Origin: Saccharibacillus sp. JS10
GTDB taxonomy: Bacteria; Bacillota; Bacilli; Paenibacillales; Paenibacillaceae
DNA length: 64,000 nt
Direction: 5' to 3'
Assembly: GCF_024436065.1 (NCBI RefSeq)
Contig: NZ_JANFNS010000003.1
Location: forward strand, 1-64,000
Positions 9,145 to 16,829 of this stretch are shown here, in pieces. Numbering within the stretch: position 1 is the first letter of the stretch; every line of letters begins with the position of its first letter. The notes beneath the pieces were generated by a model. The model saw only the letters and a list, made by a program, of their open reading frames with translations. It ran no database searches and was not told the origin of the DNA. Position numbers and translations under genes: made by a program.

Positions 9145-9951
9145 ATGGAACTTTTTAAAATGATTCAACAACTATTCGAACAGTACGGCTATCTCGTGAT
9201 GTTCCTCGGTTTGTTTTTGGAATTTATCGCGTTACCTTTTCCGGGAGAAACGACGATGGCGTATGCCGGTTTTCTTTCCTATACCGGAACACTAAGATTC
9301 GATATTTTGCTGATTGTTGCTTTTTTGGGAACGACGATCGGGATGAGCATTACGTATTGGATTGGCAAAAAAGCGGGACTGCCTGTTCTGTTACGGTTCG
9401 GCGGATGGTTTTTCAAAGAAAGCAAACTTCTCAAAACGCAAAAGTTTTTCGATAAATACGGAGCAAGCCTAATTTTCTTTGGCTACTTTATTCCGGGGGT
9501 ACGCCACTTTACAGGGTATTTTGCAGGCATCATGAATATTTCGTTCAAAAAGTTCGCGGCTTATGCGTTTAGCGGAGCGTTGTTCTGGACATTGTTGTTT
9601 CTGGGAATTGGCAAAATCTTCGGCCCGCAATGGTCGGTCGCTTTCCAGTTGGCTGAACGTTACGCGATTTGGATTGTATCGGTCATCGCTCTAGCTGTAG
9701 CGGGATTTGTGATCTTCCGTTTCCGTGCAATGACGGCATCTATTTGGGTTTCCTTTGTACAACGCTTCAAAAAAAACAAAAGAATATCGCCGTCCACTTA
9801 TTCGCTGACCAAGCAACAACTGATTCAACGATTAGCGCAGTCGCAGCCGATCCAACTCCAACTTCGGTTAAAACAAGGTTCGATTTTACGGATTCAGCCG
9901 GGACGTTGCGCTCAAAAAATCGTATTAAAAAAGCGAGTCAAATCCTATTGA
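9145..9951 (+). CDS. DedA-family membrane protein with a basic C-terminal tail
   Basis: Integral membrane protein of 268 residues in the DedA/SNARE-associated (VTT domain) family, whose members act in undecaprenyl-phosphate or phospholipid flipping and envelope homeostasis. Family marks are the early FIALPFPGETTMAYAGFLS, the glycine-rich GTTIGMSITYWIGK and the FFGYFIPGVRHFTGYFAGIM loop. Four to five membrane segments end near residue 195. The remaining 65 or so residues are rich in Gln, Lys and Arg and are not part of the usual domain of about 200 residues. I chose ATG 9145, which follows AAAGGAG by ten bases, over a TTG three codons upstream. A terminator follows. Confidence 0.85.
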   Translation: MELFKMIQQLFEQYGYLVMFLGLFLEFIALPFPGETTMAYAGFLSYTGTLRFDILLIVAFLGTTIGMSITYWIGKKAGLPVLLRFGGWFFKESKLLKTQKFFDKYGASLIFFGYFIPGVRHFTGYFAGIMNISFKKFAAYAFSGALFWTLLFLGIGKIFGPQWSVAFQLAERYAIWIVSVIALAVAGFVIFRFRAMTASIWVSFVQRFKKNKRISPSTYSLTKQQLIQRLAQSQPIQLQLRLKQGSILRIQPGRCAQKIVLKKRVKSY

Positions 9952-9973
9952 TTTATAAAGCGAATAGCTAGCA

Positions 9974-10013
9974 TAAAAAACTCCCAAGTCGCAAAGACCT
10001 GGGAGTTTTTCTG
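9974..10013 (+). terminator. Terminator after the DedA gene
   Basis: AAAACTCCCAAGTC pairs with GACCTGGGAGTTTTT around a short loop, ending in a T-run. Confidence 0.88.
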
Positions 10014-10033
10014 AAATGTATACTTTTATCGCG

Positions 10034-10267
10034 TCAAACACTAATTCCTGCCGCTTGAGGTTCATGATCCAAAGCTTCAGCAGCATGTTTTTGCTCCGGC
10101 GTCTCGATTCCGCGAATCTCCATGTCTGCAAGCAGATCCAGATACAAATGCTTAGCTTGCTCGCAAGCCGCTGTAATATCGTTTTCTCTGACGTTTTTGT
10201 AAATCCCCCGAAGTTTTGCGTTGTAAGAATTGTGATCCACTTTCACCCATGCTGGAATGATTTGCAT
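10034..10267 (-). CDS. Small hypothetical protein (77 aa)
   Basis: Unrecognised protein of 77 residues, mostly helical and acidic/polar, with a central segment (ACEQAKHLYLDLLADMEIRG) that could form one amphipathic helix. It has no signal or membrane segment. The ATG at 10267 has GAGGGG nine bases before it. The frame continues upstream to a TTG at 10402, but that extension lacks a ribosome binding site and looks non-coding. The 330 bp upstream, to bcp, is AT-rich and I see no convincing element in it. Convergent with the DedA gene, whose terminator may serve both. Confidence 0.6.
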   Translation of the reverse strand: MQIIPAWVKVDHNSYNAKLRGIYKNVRENDITAACEQAKHLYLDLLADMEIRGIETPEQKHAAEALDHEPQAAGISV

Positions 10268-10598
10268 AACAAGTTTCCCCTCTCCCAAAATCGTTAAGTT
10301 GGACAGTCGGTCCCCACCGACCATGTAACTGCTGACGACATATGCATACCAACACCGATGTTTGACGCTGATCGAACTCGCGTTTTTCGCTTTCAAAGCC
10401 AAAGCCGAAAATCCCCCCGCGATTCGAACCTATGTATCATTTCCCACCTTTCTTTTTTGATCTTTTAAAAACTTGATGAAATTTGCATTTCCTAACACAA
10501 ATTTAAACGTTTTTCCGAATTTTCTCAAATAGTTTTTCGACTTTTACAGGCGAATTACGCTTAAAAAGCTAAAAATGATACTTTTGTAGCCCAAATGT

Positions 10599-11057
10599 TC
10601 AGTCTTTAAGCGCTTGCAGCACTTCATCTACATGTCCCGAGACTTTCACTTTTCGCCATTCACGAATCAGTACGCCTTCTTCATCCAGTAAAAACGTCGA
10701 GCGTACGATCCCTTCATACTCTTTTCCGAAGTTCTTTTTCAGCTGCCACACGCCAAATTGCTCACTAACGGTATGATCGGTATCCGAAAGAAGCGGAAAT
10801 GGGAGTTCATATTTATTTTCGAATTTCTCGTGCGATTTTAGGTCGTCGGCACTAATTCCGATAACCGCTGCATTCTGCGATTTAAAATAACTGTCCGAAT
10901 CGCGAAAATCGCAAGCTTGCTGCGTACAACCCGGGGTCATGTCTTTTGGATAAAAGTAAATGACGAGCTTTTTACCGCGATAATCGCTAAGACTTACTTC
11001 TTTGCCTCCCGCAGCGGGAAGAGTGAAATTCTCGACTTGCTCTCCGATTTTCAACAT
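10599..11057 (-). CDS. bcp: Thioredoxin-dependent thiol peroxidase (BCP/PrxQ-type peroxiredoxin)
   Basis: Cytosolic 152-residue atypical two-cysteine peroxiredoxin that reduces hydroperoxides using thioredoxin. The catalytic segment DMTPGCTQQACDFRD carries the peroxidatic Cys44 and the resolving Cys49 four residues later, as in the BCP/PrxQ class. Thr41 and Pro42 of the TPGC motif are present, and the fold-typical FYPKD strand precedes it. ATG has GAAGGAG upstream. The gene lies downstream of the ABC-2 exporter genes on the same strand but is separated from them by a 320-bp inverted-repeat region. Confidence 0.93.
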   Translation of the reverse strand: MLKIGEQVENFTLPAAGGKEVSLSDYRGKKLVIYFYPKDMTPGCTQQACDFRDSDSYFKSQNAAVIGISADDLKSHEKFENKYELPFPLLSDTDHTVSEQFGVWQLKKNFGKEYEGIVRSTFLLDEEGVLIREWRKVKVSGHVDEVLQALKD

Positions 11058-11105
11058 AAGTACATTCGCTCCTTCAAATGGTTGTGGTTGTGGTGGTGTT
11101 TTTGG

Positions 11106-11360
11106 GAGACGCTTCGGGGGAAGGGGCTTTCGGATCGCTGTTTCAGCTACGCTTCAAAGGCGAACGCTTCGCTTCCTACAGCTCCCTTCCCCCTCCGCTG
11201 CTCTAGGTGGTGGATGATACTTTTTTACACCCTTCTCTCCCCTCCAGTGAAAAGTAGAGGAAAACCGCGGAGCGTAGGAGAAAGGGGAGCCTGAAGATCG
11301 CCTTTGAAGCGTAGCTGAAACAGCGATCGCAAGGCTCCCCTTTCCCCGAAGCGGACTCAG
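11106..11360. repeat. Inverted-repeat element between ABC exporter and bcp
   Basis: Two arms of about 75-90 bp face each other. The cores at 11133-11163 and 11298-11328 are perfect 31-bp inverted copies. Each core is itself bordered by G-rich/C-rich sequences that pair (AAGGGGAGCC with GGCTCCCCTT at the right arm; GGGGGAAGGGGCT with AGCTCCCTTCCCCC at the left arm). The element can therefore fold as two hairpins or one long cruciform. No open reading frame is convincing. It starts just after the permease stop codon. The bcp upstream region lies within or next to it. Confidence 0.7.
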
Positions 11361-11380
11361 GTCAGCGCTCTGTGCTCTGA

Positions 11381-12166
11381 CTAGGACCCCGCTCCCCGAT
11401 ACTTTTTCACCCCAATATTCCAGCTCGTCAGCCCAATCGTCGCAAAGATAATCGCCATCACCGGAGTGAGCCACGCCATATGGAACATTTCGGTTCGACC
11501 GAGGAATAGTGACGCCGGATAAATGCCGACAAAAGCAAAAGGAATAATCCATGTCAGCAAAAATTGGATCGTGCGGTTATAGATCGTCACCGGGTAACGT
11601 CCGTAGTTTTGAATATTGTAGAGCAGCGGCAGAATCCCTGTCGGGGAATCGGAATAAAAGGACAGTGACGTCAGCGCGATATAAATCCCGGCATAGATCA
11701 GCGTAGCGCTAATCGCAAACAAAATCATGATCGGGAAATGCCACCAGACCAACTCCAAGCCGAGCTGACTGCCACTTGCGATCATAATGACAACACCGAT
11801 CAACGAACCGATTAAGCCCGGAGGATCGATATTTTCCAAAAAGATCTGAAAAAGATTGTACGCCGGACGAGTCAGTATCCGGTCCATCTCGCCTTTGACA
11901 ATATAACGGTCGCTGAAATTCCATAAGTTCACGAAGCACGTGAATAATCCAAAAGGAATCATGAAAAATCCGTAAACGAAAATGACTTCCGCTTCACTCC
12001 ACCCGCCGAGCGAATTGGTATGTCCAAACACGACGAAAATAAAGATCAGGTTGCTCGCTTGCATCAATAGATCGGAAATCACTTCGACCCAGAAATCCGC
12101 GCGGTACGTCAGCCTTGTTTTAAGATAATTTTTGAGATATTCAATCACTAATCCGATATAGTACAT
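11381..12166 (-). CDS. ABC-2 type exporter permease, second subunit
   Basis: Integral membrane protein of 261 residues with six hydrophobic segments, of the ABC-2 permease class in which an N-terminal amphipathic YLKNYLKTRLTYRADFW segment precedes the first helix (DUF990-like). It is the last gene of a three-gene operon: ATPase, permease, permease, with junctions of 1-bp overlap and 4 bp. The pair should form a heterodimeric exporter channel. Related ATPase-plus-two-permease sets have been linked to export of toxic organic cations or lipids, and the substrate here is unknown. Start ATG 12166 has AAGGGGG eight bases upstream. A longer frame to 12208 overlaps the preceding gene and is not needed. 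Confidence 0.85.
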   Translation of the reverse strand: MYYIGLVIEYLKNYLKTRLTYRADFWVEVISDLLMQASNLIFIFVVFGHTNSLGGWSEAEVIFVYGFFMIPFGLFTCFVNLWNFSDRYIVKGEMDRILTRPAYNLFQIFLENIDPPGLIGSLIGVVIMIASGSQLGLELVWWHFPIMILFAISATLIYAGIYIALTSLSFYSDSPTGILPLLYNIQNYGRYPVTIYNRTIQFLLTWIIPFAFVGIYPASLFLGRTEMFHMAWLTPVMAIIFATIGLTSWNIGVKKYRGAGS

Positions 12167-12170
12167 GTGC

Positions 12171-12965
12171 TTAACCCCCTTGCACGAACAGCCGCTTACG
12201 CGCCGCACGCCACATAAAGAAGATCGGAATTAGCAAAATTACAAACCATGCGACTTGAATCGCGAACACGTCCAAAATCCCGGTTCCTGTCGTACGACCT
12301 GTAAATACCGAACCCGGCAAGTACGTAATCGCTTGAAAAGGCAGCCACTGCATAATCGAACTCAGCCAACCCGGGAACAAACTGATCGGAATGACAAGAC
12401 CCGAAAACAGGTCGACGATAACCCGCTTCATGCGCATAATGCCGTCGTTATTTTCCACGAAAAACGCCATCAGCCCGGTCAAAATATTCAACTGCGAGTT
12501 AATCAAAAAGCTGAAAAACAACATGACCAAAAAGCCAATCCAAGCAATCGGATCGCTAGGCAGCCGAACAGGGAACAAGATCAAAGCAAGCAGCATCCCC
12601 GGAATCATAAATAACGTAAACCGGAACAATCCTTCGCCAAAGCCTTGCATCATTTTGACCAGCACGTAGTTATACGGACGTATAAATTGAACCGCAATCG
12701 ATCCGTCCCGTATATCCGTCGCAATCTCGCGATCCAAGTTGTTGAAGTAAAAAGCTCGCGCCATCCACGATACGGCGATATACGTCGTCATCTGCGAAGC
12801 GGTAAAACCGCCGATCTCGCCGCGATCCCCGTAAATCGCTTGCCAAGTGAAGTAATACACGCCGATATTCAGCATATAGATCAGAATGCCCGAGTAATAA
12901 TTGACCCGGTACGCGAGCATCGTCAAAAATCGGATTCGAATAAAATCGGTATACGCGCTAAGCAT
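12171..12965 (-). CDS. ABC-2 type exporter permease, first subunit
   Basis: Integral membrane protein of 264 residues with about six helices, ABC-2 family, of the group that starts with a short cytosolic helix (YTDFIRIRFLTMLAYRVNYY). A conserved acidic/basic loop (NNLDREIATDIRDGSIAVQFIRPYNY) lies after helix 2, typical of this permease group. It overlaps the ATPase stop by one base (TAATG), so translation is coupled. Works with the ATPase and the second permease. Confidence 0.87.
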   Translation of the reverse strand: MLSAYTDFIRIRFLTMLAYRVNYYSGILIYMLNIGVYYFTWQAIYGDRGEIGGFTASQMTTYIAVSWMARAFYFNNLDREIATDIRDGSIAVQFIRPYNYVLVKMMQGFGEGLFRFTLFMIPGMLLALILFPVRLPSDPIAWIGFLVMLFFSFLINSQLNILTGLMAFFVENNDGIMRMKRVIVDLFSGLVIPISLFPGWLSSIMQWLPFQAITYLPGSVFTGRTTGTGILDVFAIQVAWFVILLIPIFFMWRAARKRLFVQGG

Positions 12966-13999
12966 TAGACAACCTGCCCATCTGACGCATTGTTTTGTGC
13001 CGAACCGGTCTGATAAATCTGGCGCACGATCTCGTCGGTCGTCGTCTCTGTAATTTTGATATCGGTAATGGTGATTTCGGGTTGACCTACGACTTTGGCG
13101 AGTACGTCCGATACGTTCAGATCCGACGATACCAACACTTCGGCATGCAGATCGTTATCGGCTGTCCAGCTTACCGCAAGATCAGACGTCAGAGCTTGAA
13201 GTTTAGGAAGCGGACAAGCCGTACCGAATTGGAAAGTAATCCGTGTGCCTTGTCCCCAGCGTGTTTTGAGCGTATCCAGACCGCCATCGTAAATGATGCG
13301 ACCTTCGTCCAGCATAATGACGCGCGAGCACAGTGCTTCGATATCTTGCAAATCGTGCGTAGTCAGCAAAATCGTTGTGCCGTACTGCCGATTCATATCT
13401 TTTAAAAATTCTCGGATTTCGGTTTTGACGATAATATCGAGCCCGATTGTCGGTTCATCCAAAAAGACGATCGACGGGTTATGCAGCAGAGCCGCAACAA
13501 GTTCGCAACGCATGCGTTGACCGAGACTGAGTTTGCGCACGGGACGACTAAGCAGATCACCTAGATCCAGACGTTGCACCAGTTCGTCCAGCCGTCTTTT
13601 ATAATCTTGCTCCGGTACGCCGTATACTTTGCGCAGAAGCCCGAACGATTCGATAACGCCGATGTCCCACCACAATTGACTCCGTTGACCGAACACGACG
13701 CCGATATTACGGACAAACTTTTCGCGTTCTTCATGCGGCACATAACCGCCTACATTCAATTTTCCGGAAGTCGGCACCAAAATACCCGTTAGCATTTTGA
13801 TCGTGGTCGATTTGCCAGCTCCGTTCTCTCCGATATACCCGCATATTTCGCCTGACGGAATAGAAAACGAAATATCGTTGACCGCAGGGACTTCATTATA
13901 CTGACGTGAAAATAAGTCTTGCAGCGCTCCTTTGAGACCTGCACGACTTTTTTGGACTTTGAAAATTTTACTTAAATGCTCAACTTCGATGGCGTTCAT
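12965..13999 (-). CDS. ABC exporter ATP-binding protein
   Basis: Cytosolic ATPase of 344 residues for the two downstream permeases. Walker A is GENGAGKST, the signature is LSLGQRMRCELVAALL (a QR-type variant of LSGGQ common in this exporter class), Walker B is SIVFLDEPTIGLD and the switch histidine is in LTTHDLQDIE. About 100 residues of C-terminal regulatory domain follow. The start has AAAGGAA upstream. The composition (ATPase plus ABC-2 plus DUF990 permeases) resembles exporters described from cyanobacteria and Bacillales. The substrate cannot be read from the sequence. Confidence 0.9.
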   Translation of the reverse strand: MNAIEVEHLSKIFKVQKSRAGLKGALQDLFSRQYNEVPAVNDISFSIPSGEICGYIGENGAGKSTTIKMLTGILVPTSGKLNVGGYVPHEEREKFVRNIGVVFGQRSQLWWDIGVIESFGLLRKVYGVPEQDYKRRLDELVQRLDLGDLLSRPVRKLSLGQRMRCELVAALLHNPSIVFLDEPTIGLDIIVKTEIREFLKDMNRQYGTTILLTTHDLQDIEALCSRVIMLDEGRIIYDGGLDTLKTRWGQGTRITFQFGTACPLPKLQALTSDLAVSWTADNDLHAEVLVSSDLNVSDVLAKVVGQPEITITDIKITETTTDEIVRQIYQTGSAQNNASDGQVV

Positions 14000-14159
14000 A
14001 GGTATTCCTTTCTGATCGGTTCCTTTGCAAAGGATGCCCGTATTCTAGCTTCAAACTTCTTACTTTCGGTTCAGGTTGAAAATAAGAGGGTATTAGCGAG
14101 TTAAGTATGCCAGATTGCGACGAAAATACAAAATTTCCTGAATGAAAGGAAGAAGAAAA

Positions 14160-15278
14160 ATGTCGAGTAGTCAAAAAAAGACGCTGATTTGGACCGTTTG
14201 CTTGATTTTCGCGGCGGCAGCAGGTTATGCCATTTTTTATTTTACAAGTCTATATAACCAAGTGTCCGGTCTGCAAAAAGTAGGTGAAAACTCGCCTTTT
14301 CGCAATATCCCGGTGACCGAGACGACTCAAGTCCCTGAACCTCCAAAATGGGAAGGCAGCGAACCCGTCAATATTTTGCTGATGGGCGTAGATGCACGCG
14401 GTGTGGAAGAAGGCGAAATCCCTCGTTCCGATTCCATGATTGTCGCTTCGATTGATCCAACCCAAAAAACGATCCATCTCTTCTCCATCATGCGTGATAC
14501 GTACGCAAGTATTCCAGAGCACGGCAAACAGCGTATCAATGCCGCAATCACCCACGGGCCTAATACGGCGATGCAAGCCGTCTCCGATCTTCTCGGAATT
14601 CCGATCCAGTATTATGTCTATACCGATTTTCAAGGCTTTATCAAACTTGTAGATGCAGTAGGCGGCGTGGATTTTTATGTCGAAAAAGATATGAAATACT
14701 TAAGCAACGCCGATCAGCATCTGTACGATATCGATCTCAAAGAAGGTCAGCAACATTTGGACGGCAAAACAGCCCTTCAATATGTGCGTTTCCGCCACGA
14801 TAAGCTGTCGGATTTCAGCCGCACCGGACGTCAACGCGAGTTTTTGCAAGCTGTAGCGAATAAGCTCAAATCCAGTACTTCGATTATGAATCTACCGAAT
14901 ATTTTGGAACAGGTCAGCCCTTATATCGATACAAACTTAAGCGTCAGCGATATGTGGAAACTTGCGACCGTTGCCTATGACAGTAAAATGGGCGGTAGCG
15001 AACAGATTCCTCCAAGCTCTCTGCTACGCGAGGAAAAGGTTGGCGGCGCAGCGGTATTGACGGTTAGCAGCGAAGACAAACTTAAAGAGTTTATTCAAGA
15101 AACGCTGCAAGGTAAAGAAGAGACTCCAGAGTCGCCTGCAAGTCCGAACGAACCGGGAAATGCTAACCCAAAACCAAATTCGTCTAACGACTTGAATAAA
15201 GCTCCTCTTTCTTCGCTTCCGATATCTTCGACCACCAATACGGAAGCGTTAGGCACCGATACAAAATCGAATGAATAA
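14160..15278 (+). CDS. LytR-CpsA-Psr (LCP) family cell-wall glycopolymer transferase
   Basis: Membrane-anchored 372-residue protein with one N-terminal helix (residues 7-30) and an extracellular LCP domain. Conserved parts are [22 protein letters not shown] with the phosphate-binding arginine and aspartate, the IMRDTY strand, the [11 protein letters not shown] turn and [20 protein letters not shown] with the catalytic arginines. LCP enzymes transfer teichoic acid or capsule polymers from undecaprenyl carriers to peptidoglycan. The last 60 residues are a Pro/Ser/Asn-rich, low-complexity tail. ATG 14160 follows GGAAG by seven bases. The upstream ATG (14142) has no site. Confidence 0.9.
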   Translation: MSSSQKKTLIWTVCLIFAAAAGYAIFYFTSLYNQVSGLQKVGENSPFRNIPVTETTQVPEPPKWEGSEPVNILLMGVDARGVEEGEIPRSDSMIVASIDPTQKTIHLFSIMRDTYASIPEHGKQRINAAITHGPNTAMQAVSDLLGIPIQYYVYTDFQGFIKLVDAVGGVDFYVEKDMKYLSNADQHLYDIDLKEGQQHLDGKTALQYVRFRHDKLSDFSRTGRQREFLQAVANKLKSSTSIMNLPNILEQVSPYIDTNLSVSDMWKLATVAYDSKMGGSEQIPPSSLLREEKVGGAAVLTVSSEDKLKEFIQETLQGKEETPESPASPNEPGNANPKPNSSNDLNKAPLSSLPISSTTNTEALGTDTKSNE

Positions 15279-15351
15279 TAGGATCAAACTTATTGTCACG
15301 AAAACTTAACCAAATCTTCTCTGTACGTTATACTCAAAATTCGTTACGCTT

Positions 15352-15385
15352 AAAAGGCGCCTTGATTGAACGAAGGGCGCTTTTT
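15352..15385 (+). terminator. Terminator between LCP gene and hemL
   Basis: AAAAGGCGCCTT and GAAGGGCGCTTTTT form a stem ending in a T-run, so hemL is transcribed from its own promoter. Confidence 0.75.
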
Positions 15386-15445
15386 ACTGTGAACGACTTA
15401 CGTTATTATCATTTTATCTTCTTTATCCCGAAAGGATCGTGCATA

Positions 15446-16753
15446 ATGAATCGTCCAAATTCCGAAAAACTTTACGCTGAAGCGCTGGAACATATCGTCG
15501 GCGGCGTCAACAGCCCTTCCCGTTCGTTCAAAGCTGTAGGCGGCGGCGCTCCCGTCTTTATGAAAAAAGGCAACGGCTCTCACTTTTGGGACGTCGATGG
15601 TCACGAATATATCGATTACCTCGCGGCATACGGCCCGATCATCACCGGTCATGCTCACCCGCATATTACCGAAGCTATCGTCCGCGCCGCGCAAAACGGG
15701 ACATTATACGGCACACCAACCGAACTTGAAATCAAGCTTGCCAAAATGCTTAAAGACGCGATTCCTTCGATGGACAAAGTTCGCTTCGTAAACTCCGGTA
15801 CAGAAGCGGTGATGTCTACGATTCGCGTAGCGCGTGCGTATACCAACCGCTCGAAAATTATTAAATTCGCTGGCTGCTACCACGGTCACTCCGATCTGGT
15901 ACTGGTCGCGGCAGGTTCCGGCCCTTCTACACTCGGTACACCGGATAGTGCAGGCGTACCGGCAAGTATCGCGCAAGAAGTCATTACTGTACCGTTCAAT
16001 GACCTTGCAAGTCTGGAACAAGCCTTAAATCATTGGGAAGGTCAAATCGCTGCTGTCATGGTCGAGCCAATCGTCGGCAACTTCGGTATGGTTATGCCGG
16101 AAAAAGGCTTCCTTGAAGGGCTTTGCAAACTTACGCACGATCACGGCGCACTGGTCATTTATGACGAAGTGATCACGGCTTTCCGTTTCCATTACGGTTC
16201 GGCGCAGACTTTTGCGGGACTAGACAACCATGAAGACATTACGCCGGATTTGACGGCGCTCGGCAAAATCCTCGGCGGCGGCTTGCCGATCGGTGCTTAT
16301 GGCGGACGCAAGCACGTCATGGAGCAAGTCGCTCCGCTCGGCCCTGCGTATCAAGCGGGTACAATGGCGGGCAATCCGATCTCGGTATCGGCGGGAATCG
16401 CGTGCCTGGAAGTGCTGCAAGGTAGCGGCGTGTACGAGGAAATGAATCGTCTGGCGATTCGTCTGACAGACGGGATCGCAGAGTCGGCAAACCGTCACGG
16501 TATTCCGCTTACGATCAATCGGATTCGCGGGTCGTTCTCGACGCATTTTTGCGATCATCCGGTTACGAACTACGAGCAAGCTCAAGATACAGACGGCGAA
16601 GCTTTTGCAGCCTTTTTCCGTGGATTGCTTAATCGCGGCATCTGCCTCGCTCCATCCAAATACGAAGCTTGGTTCTTAACGACCGCGCATACGGATGCTG
16701 ATATCGATCGCACGCTAACCGCAGCGGACGAAGCTTTGAAAGATATGCGCTAA
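15446..16753 (+). CDS. hemL: Glutamate-1-semialdehyde 2,1-aminomutase
   Basis: Cytosolic PLP enzyme of 435 residues that converts glutamate-1-semialdehyde to 5-aminolevulinate in the C5 heme pathway. The [10 protein letters not shown] start, [19 protein letters not shown] substrate loop, [17 protein letters not shown] and [18 protein letters not shown] (PLP lysine in GKILGGG) are all typical. The start is ATG 15446 after AAAGG. The longer upstream frame runs through the preceding terminator. Many Bacillales carry two paralogues (hemL in the hem operon and a stand-alone gsaB). Because no other hem gene is near, this may be the gsaB-type copy. Confidence 0.93.
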   Translation: MNRPNSEKLYAEALEHIVGGVNSPSRSFKAVGGGAPVFMKKGNGSHFWDVDGHEYIDYLAAYGPIITGHAHPHITEAIVRAAQNGTLYGTPTELEIKLAKMLKDAIPSMDKVRFVNSGTEAVMSTIRVARAYTNRSKIIKFAGCYHGHSDLVLVAAGSGPSTLGTPDSAGVPASIAQEVITVPFNDLASLEQALNHWEGQIAAVMVEPIVGNFGMVMPEKGFLEGLCKLTHDHGALVIYDEVITAFRFHYGSAQTFAGLDNHEDITPDLTALGKILGGGLPIGAYGGRKHVMEQVAPLGPAYQAGTMAGNPISVSAGIACLEVLQGSGVYEEMNRLAIRLTDGIAESANRHGIPLTINRIRGSFSTHFCDHPVTNYEQAQDTDGEAFAAFFRGLLNRGICLAPSKYEAWFLTTAHTDADIDRTLTAADEALKDMR

Positions 16754-16787
16754 CTTTGCTCAAGCGGCAGTTTAATTTGTTCAAAGC

Positions 16788-16820
16788 AAAAGGCAGAAGC
16801 GAAAGCTTCTGCCTTTTTAT
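16788..16820. terminator. Bidirectional terminator between hemL and the hybrid kinase
   Basis: AAAAGGCAGAAGC, GAAA tetraloop, GCTTCTGCCTTTTT: a strong perfect stem serving both convergent genes. Confidence 0.92.
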
Positions 16821-16829
16821 TTTCAAAAG

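Noticed and set aside
10410-10440. GGTTCGAATC resembling a tRNA T-arm on the minus strand
   Set aside because: No acceptor stem, D-arm or anticodon arm can be folded around it, so it is a chance match.
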